Assembly: GCA_028344855.1 (NCBI GenBank)
Contig: JAOMCC010000006.1
Span: forward strand, 1-44,060
DNA from: Nitrosomonadales bacterium
Lineage (GTDB): Bacteria; Pseudomonadota; Gammaproteobacteria; Burkholderiales; Methylophilaceae
DNA: 44,060 nucleotides
Reading direction: 5' to 3'
The notes under the pieces: model-generated
Database searches by the model: none
The model's input: only the letters and a program-made list of their open reading frames with translations
Told to the model about the DNA's origin: nothing
Translations under genes and position numbers: made by a program
Shown here: positions 33,238-42,544 of the stretch, in pieces
Position numbering within the stretch: the stretch's first letter is position 1
Layout: each line of letters begins with the position of its first letter

Positions 33238-33758
33238 ATAAACTAAAAATTATATTAATATTTGTATTTATAGGCGCTATAAGTATTATTGGTGGGGCTT
33301 ACTTTAAAATGAATTCAATAACATCACATGAAAATTTTGAAACTAAAATCTTTTATAGCGCAATTACAAAAAATATAAATAACAAAAATGTTGCATTATC
33401 TAAATTTAAAGAAAAATGGTTATTAATAAATTTCTGGGCAACGTGGTGCGCACCATGTAGAGAAGAAATACCTGATCTAAATCACCTATTTAATGAAAAC
33501 AAAAAAATTAATTTGATTGGAATTGCAATTGATGAAATTGAGGATGTGAAGAAATTCCTAATTGAAACGCCAATAAATTATGAATCATTGATTTTGAGCG
33601 ATATGAAAGGAGTAGAAATTTCGAAATCACTAGGAAATGATAAAGGCGTTCTTCCCTTTACAGTCTTAATAAATCCAAATGGAGAAGTACAAAATACTTT
33701 TTATGGGAAATTGGATATGACAACTTTAAAAAGATATTTATTAGATACTGTTAAATAA
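33234..33758 (+). CDS. TlpA/ResA-type membrane-anchored thioredoxin-like protein
   Basis: N-terminal TM; WLLINFWATWCAPCREEIPDLN; ATGA overlap with dsbD. Confidence 0.92.
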   Translation: MNKLKIILIFVFIGAISIIGGAYFKMNSITSHENFETKIFYSAITKNINNKNVALSKFKEKWLLINFWATWCAPCREEIPDLNHLFNENKKINLIGIAIDEIEDVKKFLIETPINYESLILSDMKGVEISKSLGNDKGVLPFTVLINPNGEVQNTFYGKLDMTTLKRYLLDTVK

Positions 33759-33849
33759 AAATACATTAAGATACATTAAAATGTAGACAAAAGTCCTTAT
33801 TTTCGTCAAAATCACTCTTCGATTGTAATTTATTAATTTAATTTAAATT

Positions 33850-34284
33850 ATGAAAATAAAAAATATTACTGTTATTCACGGTCCAAACTTGAACTTACTT
33901 GGCCAACGTGAACCAGATCACTATGGAAATCAAACACTTGATGAAATTGATGATGTTCTTTCAAAGGAAGCAGATAAATTAAATCTCAATATTAGTTTTT
34001 ATCAAAGCAATAGTGAAGCAGAAATTGTAAATAAAATTCAATCTTTAAAAAGTGATTTCATAATTATAAATCCAGCTGCTTTTACTCATAGTTCAGTTTC
34101 TATTAGAGATGCACTTGCTGCTATGAAGATTCCATTTATTGAAGTTCACATTTCAAATGTATTTTCTCGAGAAGATTTTAGAAAAGAATCTTTTTTCTCT
34201 GATATTGCTATTGGCGTGATAAGCGGTTTAGGATCAGAGGGCTATTGTGCTGCTTTAAACTATGTAGCTAAATTAAATAAGTAA
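33850..34284 (+). CDS. aroQ: 3-dehydroquinate dehydratase, type II
   Basis: [56 protein letters not shown]. Confidence 0.98.
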   Translation: MKIKNITVIHGPNLNLLGQREPDHYGNQTLDEIDDVLSKEADKLNLNISFYQSNSEAEIVNKIQSLKSDFIIINPAAFTHSSVSIRDALAAMKIPFIEVHISNVFSREDFRKESFFSDIAIGVISGLGSEGYCAALNYVAKLNK

Positions 34285-34293
34285 GAGGTATCT

Positions 34294-34755
34294 ATGGATC
34301 TAAGAAAATTAAAAAAATTAATTGATTTAGTTGAAGAATCAGGAATATCTGAATTAGAGCTAACGGAAGGTGAGGAAAAAGTTAAGATTTGCAGAAGTAA
34401 TTCACAAGAGCCTCAACCACAAATAATTCATACTCAACCTAAAGAATCGAATACTATCCAACCACCTAAATCCAAAGAAAAATCAATTTCAACAGAAGAA
34501 AATAAAGATTTATCTAGAAAAGAAAAAACTATTGATTCACCTATGGTAGGAACCTTTTATAGAGCAGCATCTCCAGATGCAGCACCTTTTATTGATATTG
34601 GAACAACAGTTAAAAAAGGTGACATATTATGCATTGTTGAAGCTATGAAACTTCTCAATGAAATCGAGTGTGATCAGGATGGAACAATTGAAAAAATTCT
34701 TGTTGAAAACGGCCAACCTGTTGAATTTGGCGAGCCACTATTCGTTATTGGATAA
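34294..34755 (+). CDS. accB: Acetyl-CoA carboxylase biotin carboxyl carrier protein
   Basis: [63 protein letters not shown]. Confidence 0.98.
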   Translation: MDLRKLKKLIDLVEESGISELELTEGEEKVKICRSNSQEPQPQIIHTQPKESNTIQPPKSKEKSISTEENKDLSRKEKTIDSPMVGTFYRAASPDAAPFIDIGTTVKKGDILCIVEAMKLLNEIECDQDGTIEKILVENGQPVEFGEPLFVIG

Positions 34756-34765
34756 AAAATAATCT

Positions 34766-36112
34766 ATGTTTGATAAAATTTTAATCGCTAATCGTGGCGA
34801 GATTGCGCTAAGAATATTACGTGCATGTAAAGAGATGGGCATTAAAACTGTCACTGTTCATTCTCAAGCTGACGCTGAAGCCAAATATGTTGCTTTATCA
34901 GATGAATCTGTTTGTATTGGGCCAGCGCCATCAAATTTAAGCTACTTAAACATACAAGCAATTATAAGTGCGGCCGAAGTTACAGATGCCCAAGCAATTC
35001 ATCCAGGTTATGGATTTTTATCTGAAAGTGCAGATTTTGCAGAACGTGTCGAAAAAAGTGGTTTCACTTTTATCGGCCCTCGATCTGAGACGATAAGGCT
35101 TATGGGTGATAAAGTTAGCGCCAAAGAAGCCATGAAAAAAGCTGGCGTTCCTTGTGTTCCCGGTTCGGATGGAGCCCTAACAGATAATGCATCAGATATA
35201 TTAACTGAGGCAAGAAAGATTGGATACCCAGTTATTATAAAGGCTGCTGGTGGAGGTGGTGGAAGAGGTATGCGAGTGGTTCATACTGAAGCAGCTCTAT
35301 TAAATTCAGTAGCTATGACAAAGAGTGAAGCTCAAGCTGCGTTTGGTAACTCAGTTGTCTACATGGAAAAATTCCTTGAAAAACCTCGACATATCGAAGT
35401 TCAAGTTCTCTCAGACCAACATAAAAATGCAGTTCATTTATTGGAAAGAGACTGTTCACTTCAGCGCAGACATCAAAAAATTATCGAAGAAGCGCCTGCA
35501 CCTAATATTCCTGAAAGACCAAAAACAAAACTTGCAGTAAGGTGTGCAGATGCTTGTAAAAAAATTAATTATGTTGGGGCAGGCACTTTTGAATTTCTTT
35601 ACCAAGATGGAGAATATTATTTTATTGAAATGAATACAAGACTTCAGGTTGAACACCCCGTAACAGAATCAATAACTGGTATAGATCTTGTTCAAGAACA
35701 AATTAAAATTGCTTTTGGAGAAAAATTATCTTTTAAGCAAAAAAATATAGAAGCGAATGGACATTCAATTGAATGTCGAATTAATGCTGAAGATCCTTAT
35801 AATTTTATACCATCACCTGGAACAATTACTCGTTTTCATTTGCCTGGAGGGCCAGGGATAAGAGTAGATACTCATGCATATGGTGGATATAAAGTCCCAG
35901 CTCATTATGATTCCATGATTGGCAAACTTATTGCTTCTGGTAAGGATAGGGAACAAGCTATCGCTAGAATGAGAATCGCTTTATCTGAAATTGCTATTGA
36001 AGGTATTAAAACAAATATTCCTCTACATTTAGACCTAATGAATGATTTAGCCTACAAAGACGGTGGGGTTAGTATTCACTATTTAGAAAAAAAACTTGGT
36101 ATTAAGTCATAA
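34766..36112 (+). CDS. accC: Acetyl-CoA carboxylase biotin carboxylase subunit
   Basis: [57 protein letters not shown]. Confidence 0.98.
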   Translation: MFDKILIANRGEIALRILRACKEMGIKTVTVHSQADAEAKYVALSDESVCIGPAPSNLSYLNIQAIISAAEVTDAQAIHPGYGFLSESADFAERVEKSGFTFIGPRSETIRLMGDKVSAKEAMKKAGVPCVPGSDGALTDNASDILTEARKIGYPVIIKAAGGGGGRGMRVVHTEAALLNSVAMTKSEAQAAFGNSVVYMEKFLEKPRHIEVQVLSDQHKNAVHLLERDCSLQRRHQKIIEEAPAPNIPERPKTKLAVRCADACKKINYVGAGTFEFLYQDGEYYFIEMNTRLQVEHPVTESITGIDLVQEQIKIAFGEKLSFKQKNIEANGHSIECRINAEDPYNFIPSPGTITRFHLPGGPGIRVDTHAYGGYKVPAHYDSMIGKLIASGKDREQAIARMRIALSEIAIEGIKTNIPLHLDLMNDLAYKDGGVSIHYLEKKLGIKS

Positions 36113-36115
36113 ACA

Positions 36116-37003
36116 ATGCCTTGGACAAACCTCAACATTCAAGCAATAAAAAAAAATGTTGATTCAATTAGTGACTACCTAACAAAGCTCGGGGCAATTT
36201 CTACTTCAATTGTGGATACAAACCTTAACAAAAGTAACGAGGAATTAATATTTTGTGAACCAAATAATAAATCTCATGAATATTGGAAAAATAATACCAT
36301 AACAGCTTTATTTGAGACAAAGATTGATATTGAATTAGTAAAAGTAGCATTACAAAATAAATTTAGCGATGAAAATTTATCTTTTCATACTTCAATTGTT
36401 CAGGATCAAGACTGGGTTAAATTAATAAAGTCTCAATTTTTTCCAATAAAAATTCATAAAAAATTATGGGTAATACCAACCTGGCATAAAATTCAAGATA
36501 AAAAAGCAATAAATCTATTTTTAGATCCTGGCCTAGCTTTTGGAACTGGAGCTCATCCAACTACTCATCTTTGTCTATCCTGGTTACTAAATAATGTAAA
36601 TGAAAATAATACTGTTTTAGATTATGGATGTGGCTCTGGTATTTTAAGCATCGCATCAAAAAAATTAGGGGCTAAAGAAGTTTTTGGAGTAGATATTGAT
36701 ACAAAAGCTATTGAAGCAAGTCAAGAGAACGCAAAAAAAAATAATGTAGAAATATTTTGGAGTAATAGTCAAAACAAAAAAAACTTTAAAGTTGATATTG
36801 TAGTTGCTAATATTTTATCAAGCGCTCTTATTGTTCTCGCTCCGGTATTAGCTAGTTTCTGTAAAACTGATGGAGAGATTGCTCTTTCTGGCATATTAAA
36901 ACCGCAAGAAAAACTAGTAAAAAAAGTTTACAGTAAATGGTTTGACATTAAACCATCGACAACTAAAGAAGGTTGGGTTATGGTAATTGGAACAAAACGT
37001 TAA
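36116..37003 (+). CDS. prmA: Ribosomal protein L11 methyltransferase
   Basis: LDPGLAFGTGAHPTTHLCLSWL, VLDYGCGSGILSIASKKLGAKEVFGVDID, VVANILSSAL. Confidence 0.97.
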   Translation: MPWTNLNIQAIKKNVDSISDYLTKLGAISTSIVDTNLNKSNEELIFCEPNNKSHEYWKNNTITALFETKIDIELVKVALQNKFSDENLSFHTSIVQDQDWVKLIKSQFFPIKIHKKLWVIPTWHKIQDKKAINLFLDPGLAFGTGAHPTTHLCLSWLLNNVNENNTVLDYGCGSGILSIASKKLGAKEVFGVDIDTKAIEASQENAKKNNVEIFWSNSQNKKNFKVDIVVANILSSALIVLAPVLASFCKTDGEIALSGILKPQEKLVKKVYSKWFDIKPSTTKEGWVMVIGTKR

Positions 37004-37046
37004 CTTATATTACAAACATATATTTTAAAGACATATAATTTATTTA

Positions 37047-37451
37047 ATGAATAAGGTTATAAAATTATTATTTATAGTTCTTGTTGTAAGTGGGTGCTCA
37101 ACAAATCTTGCACAAGAAGTGCAATATCCTGCTCCACATAATGACTTCACAGGCAGAACTGTAGATAAGTATTATGGAGGGGAAGACTCTAACGCTTTTA
37201 TGATTAGGACTTGTAAAATATATGGGGGGCTTAACCAAGATAGCATAAATGAATCGGGCTCTGATTTTATAATGCAAGATATATATGAATTTAAATGTAA
37301 CTACTCTGGAAAAATCAAAGAAGAATTAAATATTGATGGCAAATCATCTAAAAGATTAAGTGGGGCTGTTGCAAAAATTAAATGTGAACGATTAGGATTT
37401 ACTATTGGAACTCCAAGTTTTACGAAATGTATGCAAGAATTAACGCAATGA
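37047..37451 (+). CDS. Putative lipoprotein of unknown function
   Basis: Signal peptide with lipobox VVSGC; C-terminal CERLGFTIGTPSFTKCMQEL motif. Confidence 0.75.
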   Translation: MNKVIKLLFIVLVVSGCSTNLAQEVQYPAPHNDFTGRTVDKYYGGEDSNAFMIRTCKIYGGLNQDSINESGSDFIMQDIYEFKCNYSGKIKEELNIDGKSSKRLSGAVAKIKCERLGFTIGTPSFTKCMQELTQ

Positions 37452-37831
37452 TAGTAAATTTATTTTTTAAACAAAATTCTAAAATTTTATTTTTTTTCAT
37501 TGTTATTTTTTATAGTTGTAATCTAATTGCTATACAAAAAACAGTTACATACAAATGCACAGGCCTAAGTGAATTTGAACTAATTGGCTCTTCCGGAAAA
37601 AAAGAAGAAGTGAAATCTATAGAATATAAATTTATTGAAGGAGTTCTTCATGATTTAAACAATATTGAATGTAATTGGGAAAATAATATGATTAAATGTG
37701 AATCAAATTTTTTAAACATACGTAACTTAACTATTAATTTGAAAAATAATGAAATTTCTGACTATATTTCTGGAAATAAAGGATTTGGTGTTTATGTTGA
37801 AAATTTTAAAGGTAAATGTAAAAAAAAATGA
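37448..37831 (+). CDS. Putative exported protein of unknown function (start reassigned to the internal ATG)
   Basis: MIVNLFFKQNSKILFFFIVIFYSCNLIA hydrophobic leader, then VTYKCTGLSEF...IECNWENNMIKCESNF. The tracked start at 37427 overlaps the upstream lipoprotein more. Confidence 0.6.
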   Translation: MIVNLFFKQNSKILFFFIVIFYSCNLIAIQKTVTYKCTGLSEFELIGSSGKKEEVKSIEYKFIEGVLHDLNNIECNWENNMIKCESNFLNIRNLTINLKNNEISDYISGNKGFGVYVENFKGKCKKK

Positions 37832-38088
37832 TCACCGTTTCTAAAATTAATGAAGAAATTTATGAAGTTACTGTAAAAAAAGAATCGGCAACCACACATA
37901 AGGTTAAATTATCTGAAAAGGTGTATATAGATTTAACTAAATCCAAAATAACTAAAATTGAGCTAATAAAAAATTCATTTGAATTTTTATTAGAAAGGGA
38001 ATCCAACCAATCAATTTTAAGAGAATTTGATTTAGAAATTATAGAAAATTATTTTCCAGAATATCCCTCAATAATTAAAAATATTTAA
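37828..38088 (+). CDS. Small conserved protein of unknown function
   Basis: YEVTVKKESATTHKVKLSEKVYIDLT...IKNSFEFLLERESNQSILREFDLEIIENYFPEY; I recall similar small proteins in other bacteria. ATGA overlap with upstream ORF. Confidence 0.7.
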   Translation: MITVSKINEEIYEVTVKKESATTHKVKLSEKVYIDLTKSKITKIELIKNSFEFLLERESNQSILREFDLEIIENYFPEYPSIIKNI

Positions 38089-38140
38089 ACGAATTTCCTG
38101 AACTCTTATTAAAAGTCTTAGTCTGTTAAAGATATATTTA

Positions 38141-38590
38141 TTGGAGATTAATATGTCGAACCAATTATTATTATTATTATTACTACTTTACACTTTTATA
38201 GCTAATTCTGAGTCAGTAAATCCTAATATCCACAAAGAAATATTTGAAAATGGAAATCCAAAATATGAAATTTCTTATAAAAATAAATTAAAGCATGGCA
38301 AAGAAATTTTTTGGTATGAATCAGGCAATAAAAAAATGCAAAGTCATTTTGTAAATGGAGTTGAAAACGGTTCTTGGAAACAATGGTATGAAAATGGCCA
38401 GATAAAATTAGAAGTTGTCTATAAAAATGGAAAAGAAAATGGTTTTTGGAAACAATGGTATGAAAATGGTCAAGTTAAATCTGAAGTTAAATTTATTGAC
38501 GGAATTAAAGAAGGAACAGAAACTATTTGGAATAAAAATGGGACTGTTCGTTCCAAAGATCAATATATAAATGGTAAAGTAATAAAATAG
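38141..38590 (+). CDS. MORN-type (YwqK-like) repeat protein, probably exported
   Basis: Repeats: ENGNPKYEISYKNKLKHGKEIFWYESG / ENGSWKQWYENGQIKLEVVYKNGK / ENGFWKQWYENGQVKSEVKFIDGI; hydrophobic N-terminus. Start may be the internal ATG at 38153. Confidence 0.82.
   Translation: MEINMSNQLLLLLLLLYTFIANSESVNPNIHKEIFENGNPKYEISYKNKLKHGKEIFWYESGNKKMQSHFVNGVENGSWKQWYENGQIKLEVVYKNGKENGFWKQWYENGQVKSEVKFIDGIKEGTETIWNKNGTVRSKDQYINGKVIK
38374..38469 (+). repeat. Intragenic repeat: identical 24-mer ttggaaacaatggtatgaaaatgg, two copies 72 bp apart
   Basis: Copies at 38374-38397 and 38446-38469, encoding WKQWYENG. Confidence 0.9.
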
Positions 38591-38607
38591 AATTTTAAGG
38601 ATTCAAA

Positions 38608-39612
38608 ATGATTAAAGCATATGCGGCAATGAGTGCTGGAAATCCCCTTGAACTATTTGAATACGAAGCTCAACCGCTTAAGCCAAATGAAGTTAATATT
38701 AAAGTAGAAACGTGTGGCATTTGCCATAGTGATATTAGCGCGATAGATAATAGCTGGGGGAAATCTAAATATCCTATGGTTGCCGGTCATGAAATTATTG
38801 GAAATATAATTGAAATAGGTAAGGATGTTTCATTGCATAAAATTGGTGATCGTGTTGGCTTAGGATGGCATTCTGGATATTGTAATACCTGTGAATATTG
38901 TGAAGCAGAAGATCATAATTTTTGCAGTTCCACAAATAAAACTGTTTATAGTCAATACGGTGGATTTGCGGAACAAGTTACCGCTGAAGAAGTCAGTGTT
39001 ATTCCAATTCCAAATGAATTAAATCATGAGAAGGCCGGTCCACTATTATGCGGAGGTATAACTGTTTTTACTCCAATGGTTGAATTTAATATTACCAAAA
39101 GGCATAAAGTTGGAATTATTGGTATCGGGGGATTAGGGCATTTAGCAATAAAACTATATAAAGCTTTAGGTTGCTATGTAACTGCATTTACCAGTTCAGA
39201 TGATAAAGATGACCTACTCGAGTCATTAGGAACAGATGAAATAATTTCATCTACAGATAAATCCCAAATAAAATCCTTAAGTCCTCAATTTGATTTACTT
39301 ATTTCAACCGTAAATATTAAATTAGATTGGAATTTGTTTCTAAGTATTCTTAAACCAAGGGGTCGACTGCATTTTGTTGGAGCCGTTCTTGATCCTATAG
39401 AAAGTTCTGTTTTTTTCCTTATGGGTGGTCGAAAATCAATTTCAGGTTCACCAGTAGGTAGTCCAAAAAATATTAAAAAAATGTTAAATTTTTGCGCAAA
39501 ACATAATATCTACCCTATAGTTGAAAATTTTAAATTTGAACAAATTAATGATGCGATAAAAAAGTTACGTGATAATAAAATTAGATTCAGAGCTGTCTTA
39601 AGCTGGAAATAA
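38608..39612 (+). CDS. Zinc-dependent NAD(P)H alcohol/aldehyde dehydrogenase (YahK/Ahr-like MDR)
   Basis: CGICHSDISAIDNSWG, PMVAGHEIIGNI, CNTCEYCEAEDHNFC, GIIGIGGLGHLAIKLYKALG. Confidence 0.93.
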   Translation: MIKAYAAMSAGNPLELFEYEAQPLKPNEVNIKVETCGICHSDISAIDNSWGKSKYPMVAGHEIIGNIIEIGKDVSLHKIGDRVGLGWHSGYCNTCEYCEAEDHNFCSSTNKTVYSQYGGFAEQVTAEEVSVIPIPNELNHEKAGPLLCGGITVFTPMVEFNITKRHKVGIIGIGGLGHLAIKLYKALGCYVTAFTSSDDKDDLLESLGTDEIISSTDKSQIKSLSPQFDLLISTVNIKLDWNLFLSILKPRGRLHFVGAVLDPIESSVFFLMGGRKSISGSPVGSPKNIKKMLNFCAKHNIYPIVENFKFEQINDAIKKLRDNKIRFRAVLSWK

Positions 39613-39920
39613 TGGCTAACTATAATGTCAGTGGTTTAATTACACTTGCAGAACTTGCAAATTCAAATAAAAATTTCTGGTATGTTTATATTCTTAAATG
39701 CTCAGACGATACATACTACACTGGTATAACCAAGAATATCAAACGTCGAATTCATGAACATGAGATAAATAAAGGAGCAAAATATACTAAAGGAAGAGGG
39801 CCTTTCTCCTTAGTCTATCAATACAAATGTAAAGATAGAAAAGAAGCTAGTCAAAAAGAATATGCTATAAAAAAATTACCATTGATAAAAAAAGAAGCTC
39901 TCATTGCTAGTACCAACTGA
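39612..39920 (+). CDS. GIY-YIG nuclease family protein
   Basis: FWYVYILKCSDDTYYTGITKNIKRRIHEHEINKGAKYTKGRGPFSLVYQ; start overlaps the ADH stop (taATG). Confidence 0.9.
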   Translation: MANYNVSGLITLAELANSNKNFWYVYILKCSDDTYYTGITKNIKRRIHEHEINKGAKYTKGRGPFSLVYQYKCKDRKEASQKEYAIKKLPLIKKEALIASTN

Positions 39921-40033
39921 TGTATTTTAATGAGATTGCTTTATTTTTAAATACATATATACTTCGCTCACGAAAGATTGCCTTTATTGTTCATATTGCC
40001 AGTCTTATGATTTTATCAATATAAGGATAACTT

Positions 40034-41329
40034 TTGTCTTTTGAAACTTTCAAATTTACTGCAGAAATAAATAAAGCTATTTCTGAAGTAGGCTATAAAA
40101 AACCTACAGAAATCCAAGAAAAATCAATTCCACAAATTATTAAAAAAAAAGATATCTTAGCATCTGCTCAAACAGGAACCGGTAAAACTGCTGCATTTGT
40201 TCTACCTATTTTAGAGTTATTAATAAAAGATAATAATAAAGTTAAAGGGCCACGTGTATTAATTGTTAGTCCAACTAGGGAGCTTGCGAGTCAAATTACC
40301 GATAGCATAAAAAAATATGCGCGCTTTATTCGCATTAATTCAGTAACTGTAACTGGAGGAATATCATATACTTTGCAAAATAAACTTCTTTCAAAACCAG
40401 TAGATATTTTAATTGCTACTCCGGGTCGTTTACTTGACTTATTTAAACAAAAAAAAATTAAATTTAATGATACTAAAATAATGGTTTTAGATGAAGCAGA
40501 CAAAATGTTAGATATGGGTTTTATTCCTGATATACGTAAAATTTTTAATGCCACATCAAAACAACAACAAATGTTGATGTTTTCTGCTACTTTAGATAAT
40601 TCTGTTTCTAAAATTGCTTCTGAATTCCTTAAAAATCCAATTACAATTTCTGTTAAACCCGAAATTAAGGGTCATATCAATATTGATCAATCTTTATATT
40701 TTGTTGATAATCAATTTCATAAACAACAATTACTTAAGCATTTTCTTTCTAATAAAAATTTAAAGCAAGCTATTATTTTTACTGCTACCAAAAGACAAGC
40801 AGATAAGCTTACTGATGATTTATACCACGCAGATTTCAGAATTGCAGCATTACATGGAGACATGTCTCAAGGTTCAAGATCGAAAACTATAAATCGTTTT
40901 AAAAAAAATCAAATAAAAGTTCTTATTGCAACTGATTTAGCTTCTAGAGGAATTGATGTAAAAGATATTACACATGTTTTTAATTATGACATGCCAAGAT
41001 TTTCTGAAGACTATATACACAGAATAGGTAGAACTGGTCGAGCAAATAAAAAAGGGTATGCCATAAGTTTTGTCTCTTCATCTGATAAGGAATATTTAAG
41101 AAAAATTGAACGTTTCACTAAAATAAAAATTGTATCAAAAGTTGTAACTGGTATGGAGCCAACAAAAAGTCCAGAAAATAAAACTGAGAATGATAAAAAG
41201 AATAAAAGTTTTTTTAAAAAATCTAAAAAGAAGTTTAAAAATAAATTAAATGCAAAAAAACGAATGAAACGAAATTTAAATAAAAAAAAATCTATTCAAT
41301 CTAGAGATGTAAGATCAGCTATTGAATAA
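40034..41329 (+). CDS. DEAD-box RNA helicase (RhlE-like), TTG start
   Basis: PTEIQEKSIP, ASAQTGTGKT, PTRELASQ, VLDEADKMLDMGF, SAT, HRIGRTGRA; basic C-terminal tail. Confidence 0.95.
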   Translation: MSFETFKFTAEINKAISEVGYKKPTEIQEKSIPQIIKKKDILASAQTGTGKTAAFVLPILELLIKDNNKVKGPRVLIVSPTRELASQITDSIKKYARFIRINSVTVTGGISYTLQNKLLSKPVDILIATPGRLLDLFKQKKIKFNDTKIMVLDEADKMLDMGFIPDIRKIFNATSKQQQMLMFSATLDNSVSKIASEFLKNPITISVKPEIKGHINIDQSLYFVDNQFHKQQLLKHFLSNKNLKQAIIFTATKRQADKLTDDLYHADFRIAALHGDMSQGSRSKTINRFKKNQIKVLIATDLASRGIDVKDITHVFNYDMPRFSEDYIHRIGRTGRANKKGYAISFVSSSDKEYLRKIERFTKIKIVSKVVTGMEPTKSPENKTENDKKNKSFFKKSKKKFKNKLNAKKRMKRNLNKKKSIQSRDVRSAIE

Positions 41330-41784
41330 ATTCCAGTAGGCCGATCTTTCTCTTTTTTCCATGCTTTTTTCTTAACAATGCAACATCGATCACGATTTAT
41401 GTCAGAAACTCCGAATTTTAATTTTGCATTTGGAATTATTCTATAAATATGTCTTTCTACCCCGTCAATTGTTTCAGGTGCATCATCATGCTTACAAAAA
41501 ACTAGAACTTTTTCTTTTTTATTTCCAGTTTGTCTCACACAAACTAAATCATCTCTCCCAATCTCTTTTAAATATTTTTCTAATCTATTTAAATCATCAT
41601 TAGTTATAGGTTGCATTTTAAATAAACTAATTCTTTTTATTAATGATATTGCATTAGCGTGTAACTTTTGTTTATTTAATAATTGAGGTATAAATCTTGT
41701 TACCCAAACTTCTCGCTCTTTTGAGTCTTTAAGATTTTTGACAATCTGTTCAACAGGATATTTTGATAGAATTGGTGGACGCAT
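41296..41784 (-). CDS. Uncharacterised basic protein, 162 aa
   Basis: Long ORF beginning ATG (MRPPILSKYPVEQIV), not nested in another gene except for a 34-bp 3' overlap with the helicase; no motif recognised. Confidence 0.7.
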   Translation of the reverse strand: MRPPILSKYPVEQIVKNLKDSKEREVWVTRFIPQLLNKQKLHANAISLIKRISLFKMQPITNDDLNRLEKYLKEIGRDDLVCVRQTGNKKEKVLVFCKHDDAPETIDGVERHIYRIIPNAKLKFGVSDINRDRCCIVKKKAWKKEKDRPTGIYSIADLTSLD

Positions 41785-41901
41785 ATTTTGCTTATTTATA
41801 TAAAGTTAAATATTAACAATATCTCAATGAATATAACACTACTTAATGTTAAATTTAGTATATTATTTTGAATCTTTATTAAGATAACTTATCCTATTAT
41901 T

Positions 41902-42234
41902 ATGGCTTATTTAATTAAAATATTAATAGCAGTTTCTATTATTGTTATCGCTTCTGAATTAAGCAAGAAAAATACTTCTTTTGCAGCAATTCTATTAGGT
42001 CTACCTATTGTTTTATTTACATCTTTTACATTTATTTGGGAAGAATCTAAGGATATTAATAAGATTACTTTATTAACACAAGAAACAGTAATAATTCTTC
42101 TAGCTGGAATTCCTTTCTTATTTCTACTTACATGGCTTTTAAAAAATGGATTTAATTATTACTTTTCTCTTGGATCTGCATGTGCAGGAATTATTTTAGT
42201 TACATTATTAATTCAAAAATTTATTCTGCAATAA
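41902..42234 (+). CDS. DUF3147-like small membrane protein
   Basis: Four hydrophobic segments; MAYLIKILIAVSIIVIASELSKKNTSFAAILLGLPIV. Confidence 0.75.
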   Translation: MAYLIKILIAVSIIVIASELSKKNTSFAAILLGLPIVLFTSFTFIWEESKDINKITLLTQETVIILLAGIPFLFLLTWLLKNGFNYYFSLGSACAGIILVTLLIQKFILQ

Positions 42235-42259
42235 AAAAGGGCTCTAAAAGAGCCCTTTT
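42235..42259. terminator. Bidirectional intrinsic terminator
   Basis: aaaagggctct-aaa-agagccctttt, perfect 11-bp stem between convergent genes. Confidence 0.9.
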
Positions 42260-42283
42260 AAAATTTCTATTTAAATACTAAGA

Positions 42284-42520
42284 CTATTTACGTGATTTCC
42301 AAATAGAATATAGTACCCATAATGCTACTAATCCAATAAGACCTTGGCTACCAAGTGTATCTAAGATACCTGATACATTTCCAATAACGTCGGTTGATCC
42401 AAGAAATGGTACATTTGCTGATCCCATTAAGATTTGTAGTGCAATTGCTAATGCAGCAAGGCTAATTGCAGTTTCTGCAAGACCAGCTGACCACTTTCTA
42501 ATAGTTCCTAATATATCCAT
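42284..42520 (-). CDS. 78-aa membrane microprotein of unknown function
   Basis: MDILGTIRKWSAGLAETAISLAALAIALQILMG...DVIGNVSGILDTLGSQGLIGLVALWVLYSIWKSRK: two hydrophobic segments; AGGAG Shine-Dalgarno 5' of ATG; own terminator. Confidence 0.8.
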   Translation of the reverse strand: MDILGTIRKWSAGLAETAISLAALAIALQILMGSANVPFLGSTDVIGNVSGILDTLGSQGLIGLVALWVLYSIWKSRK

Positions 42521-42544
42521 TCTTATTTCTCCTGTTGTAAAAAA

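Noticed and set aside
35325-35540. 71-aa ORF inside accC
   Set aside because: Alternative frame of a strongly conserved enzyme.
39919-39960. 8-bp inverted repeat atgtattt...aaatacat after the GIY-YIG gene
   Set aside because: Pure A/T stem without a T-run; cannot be separated from chance at this composition.
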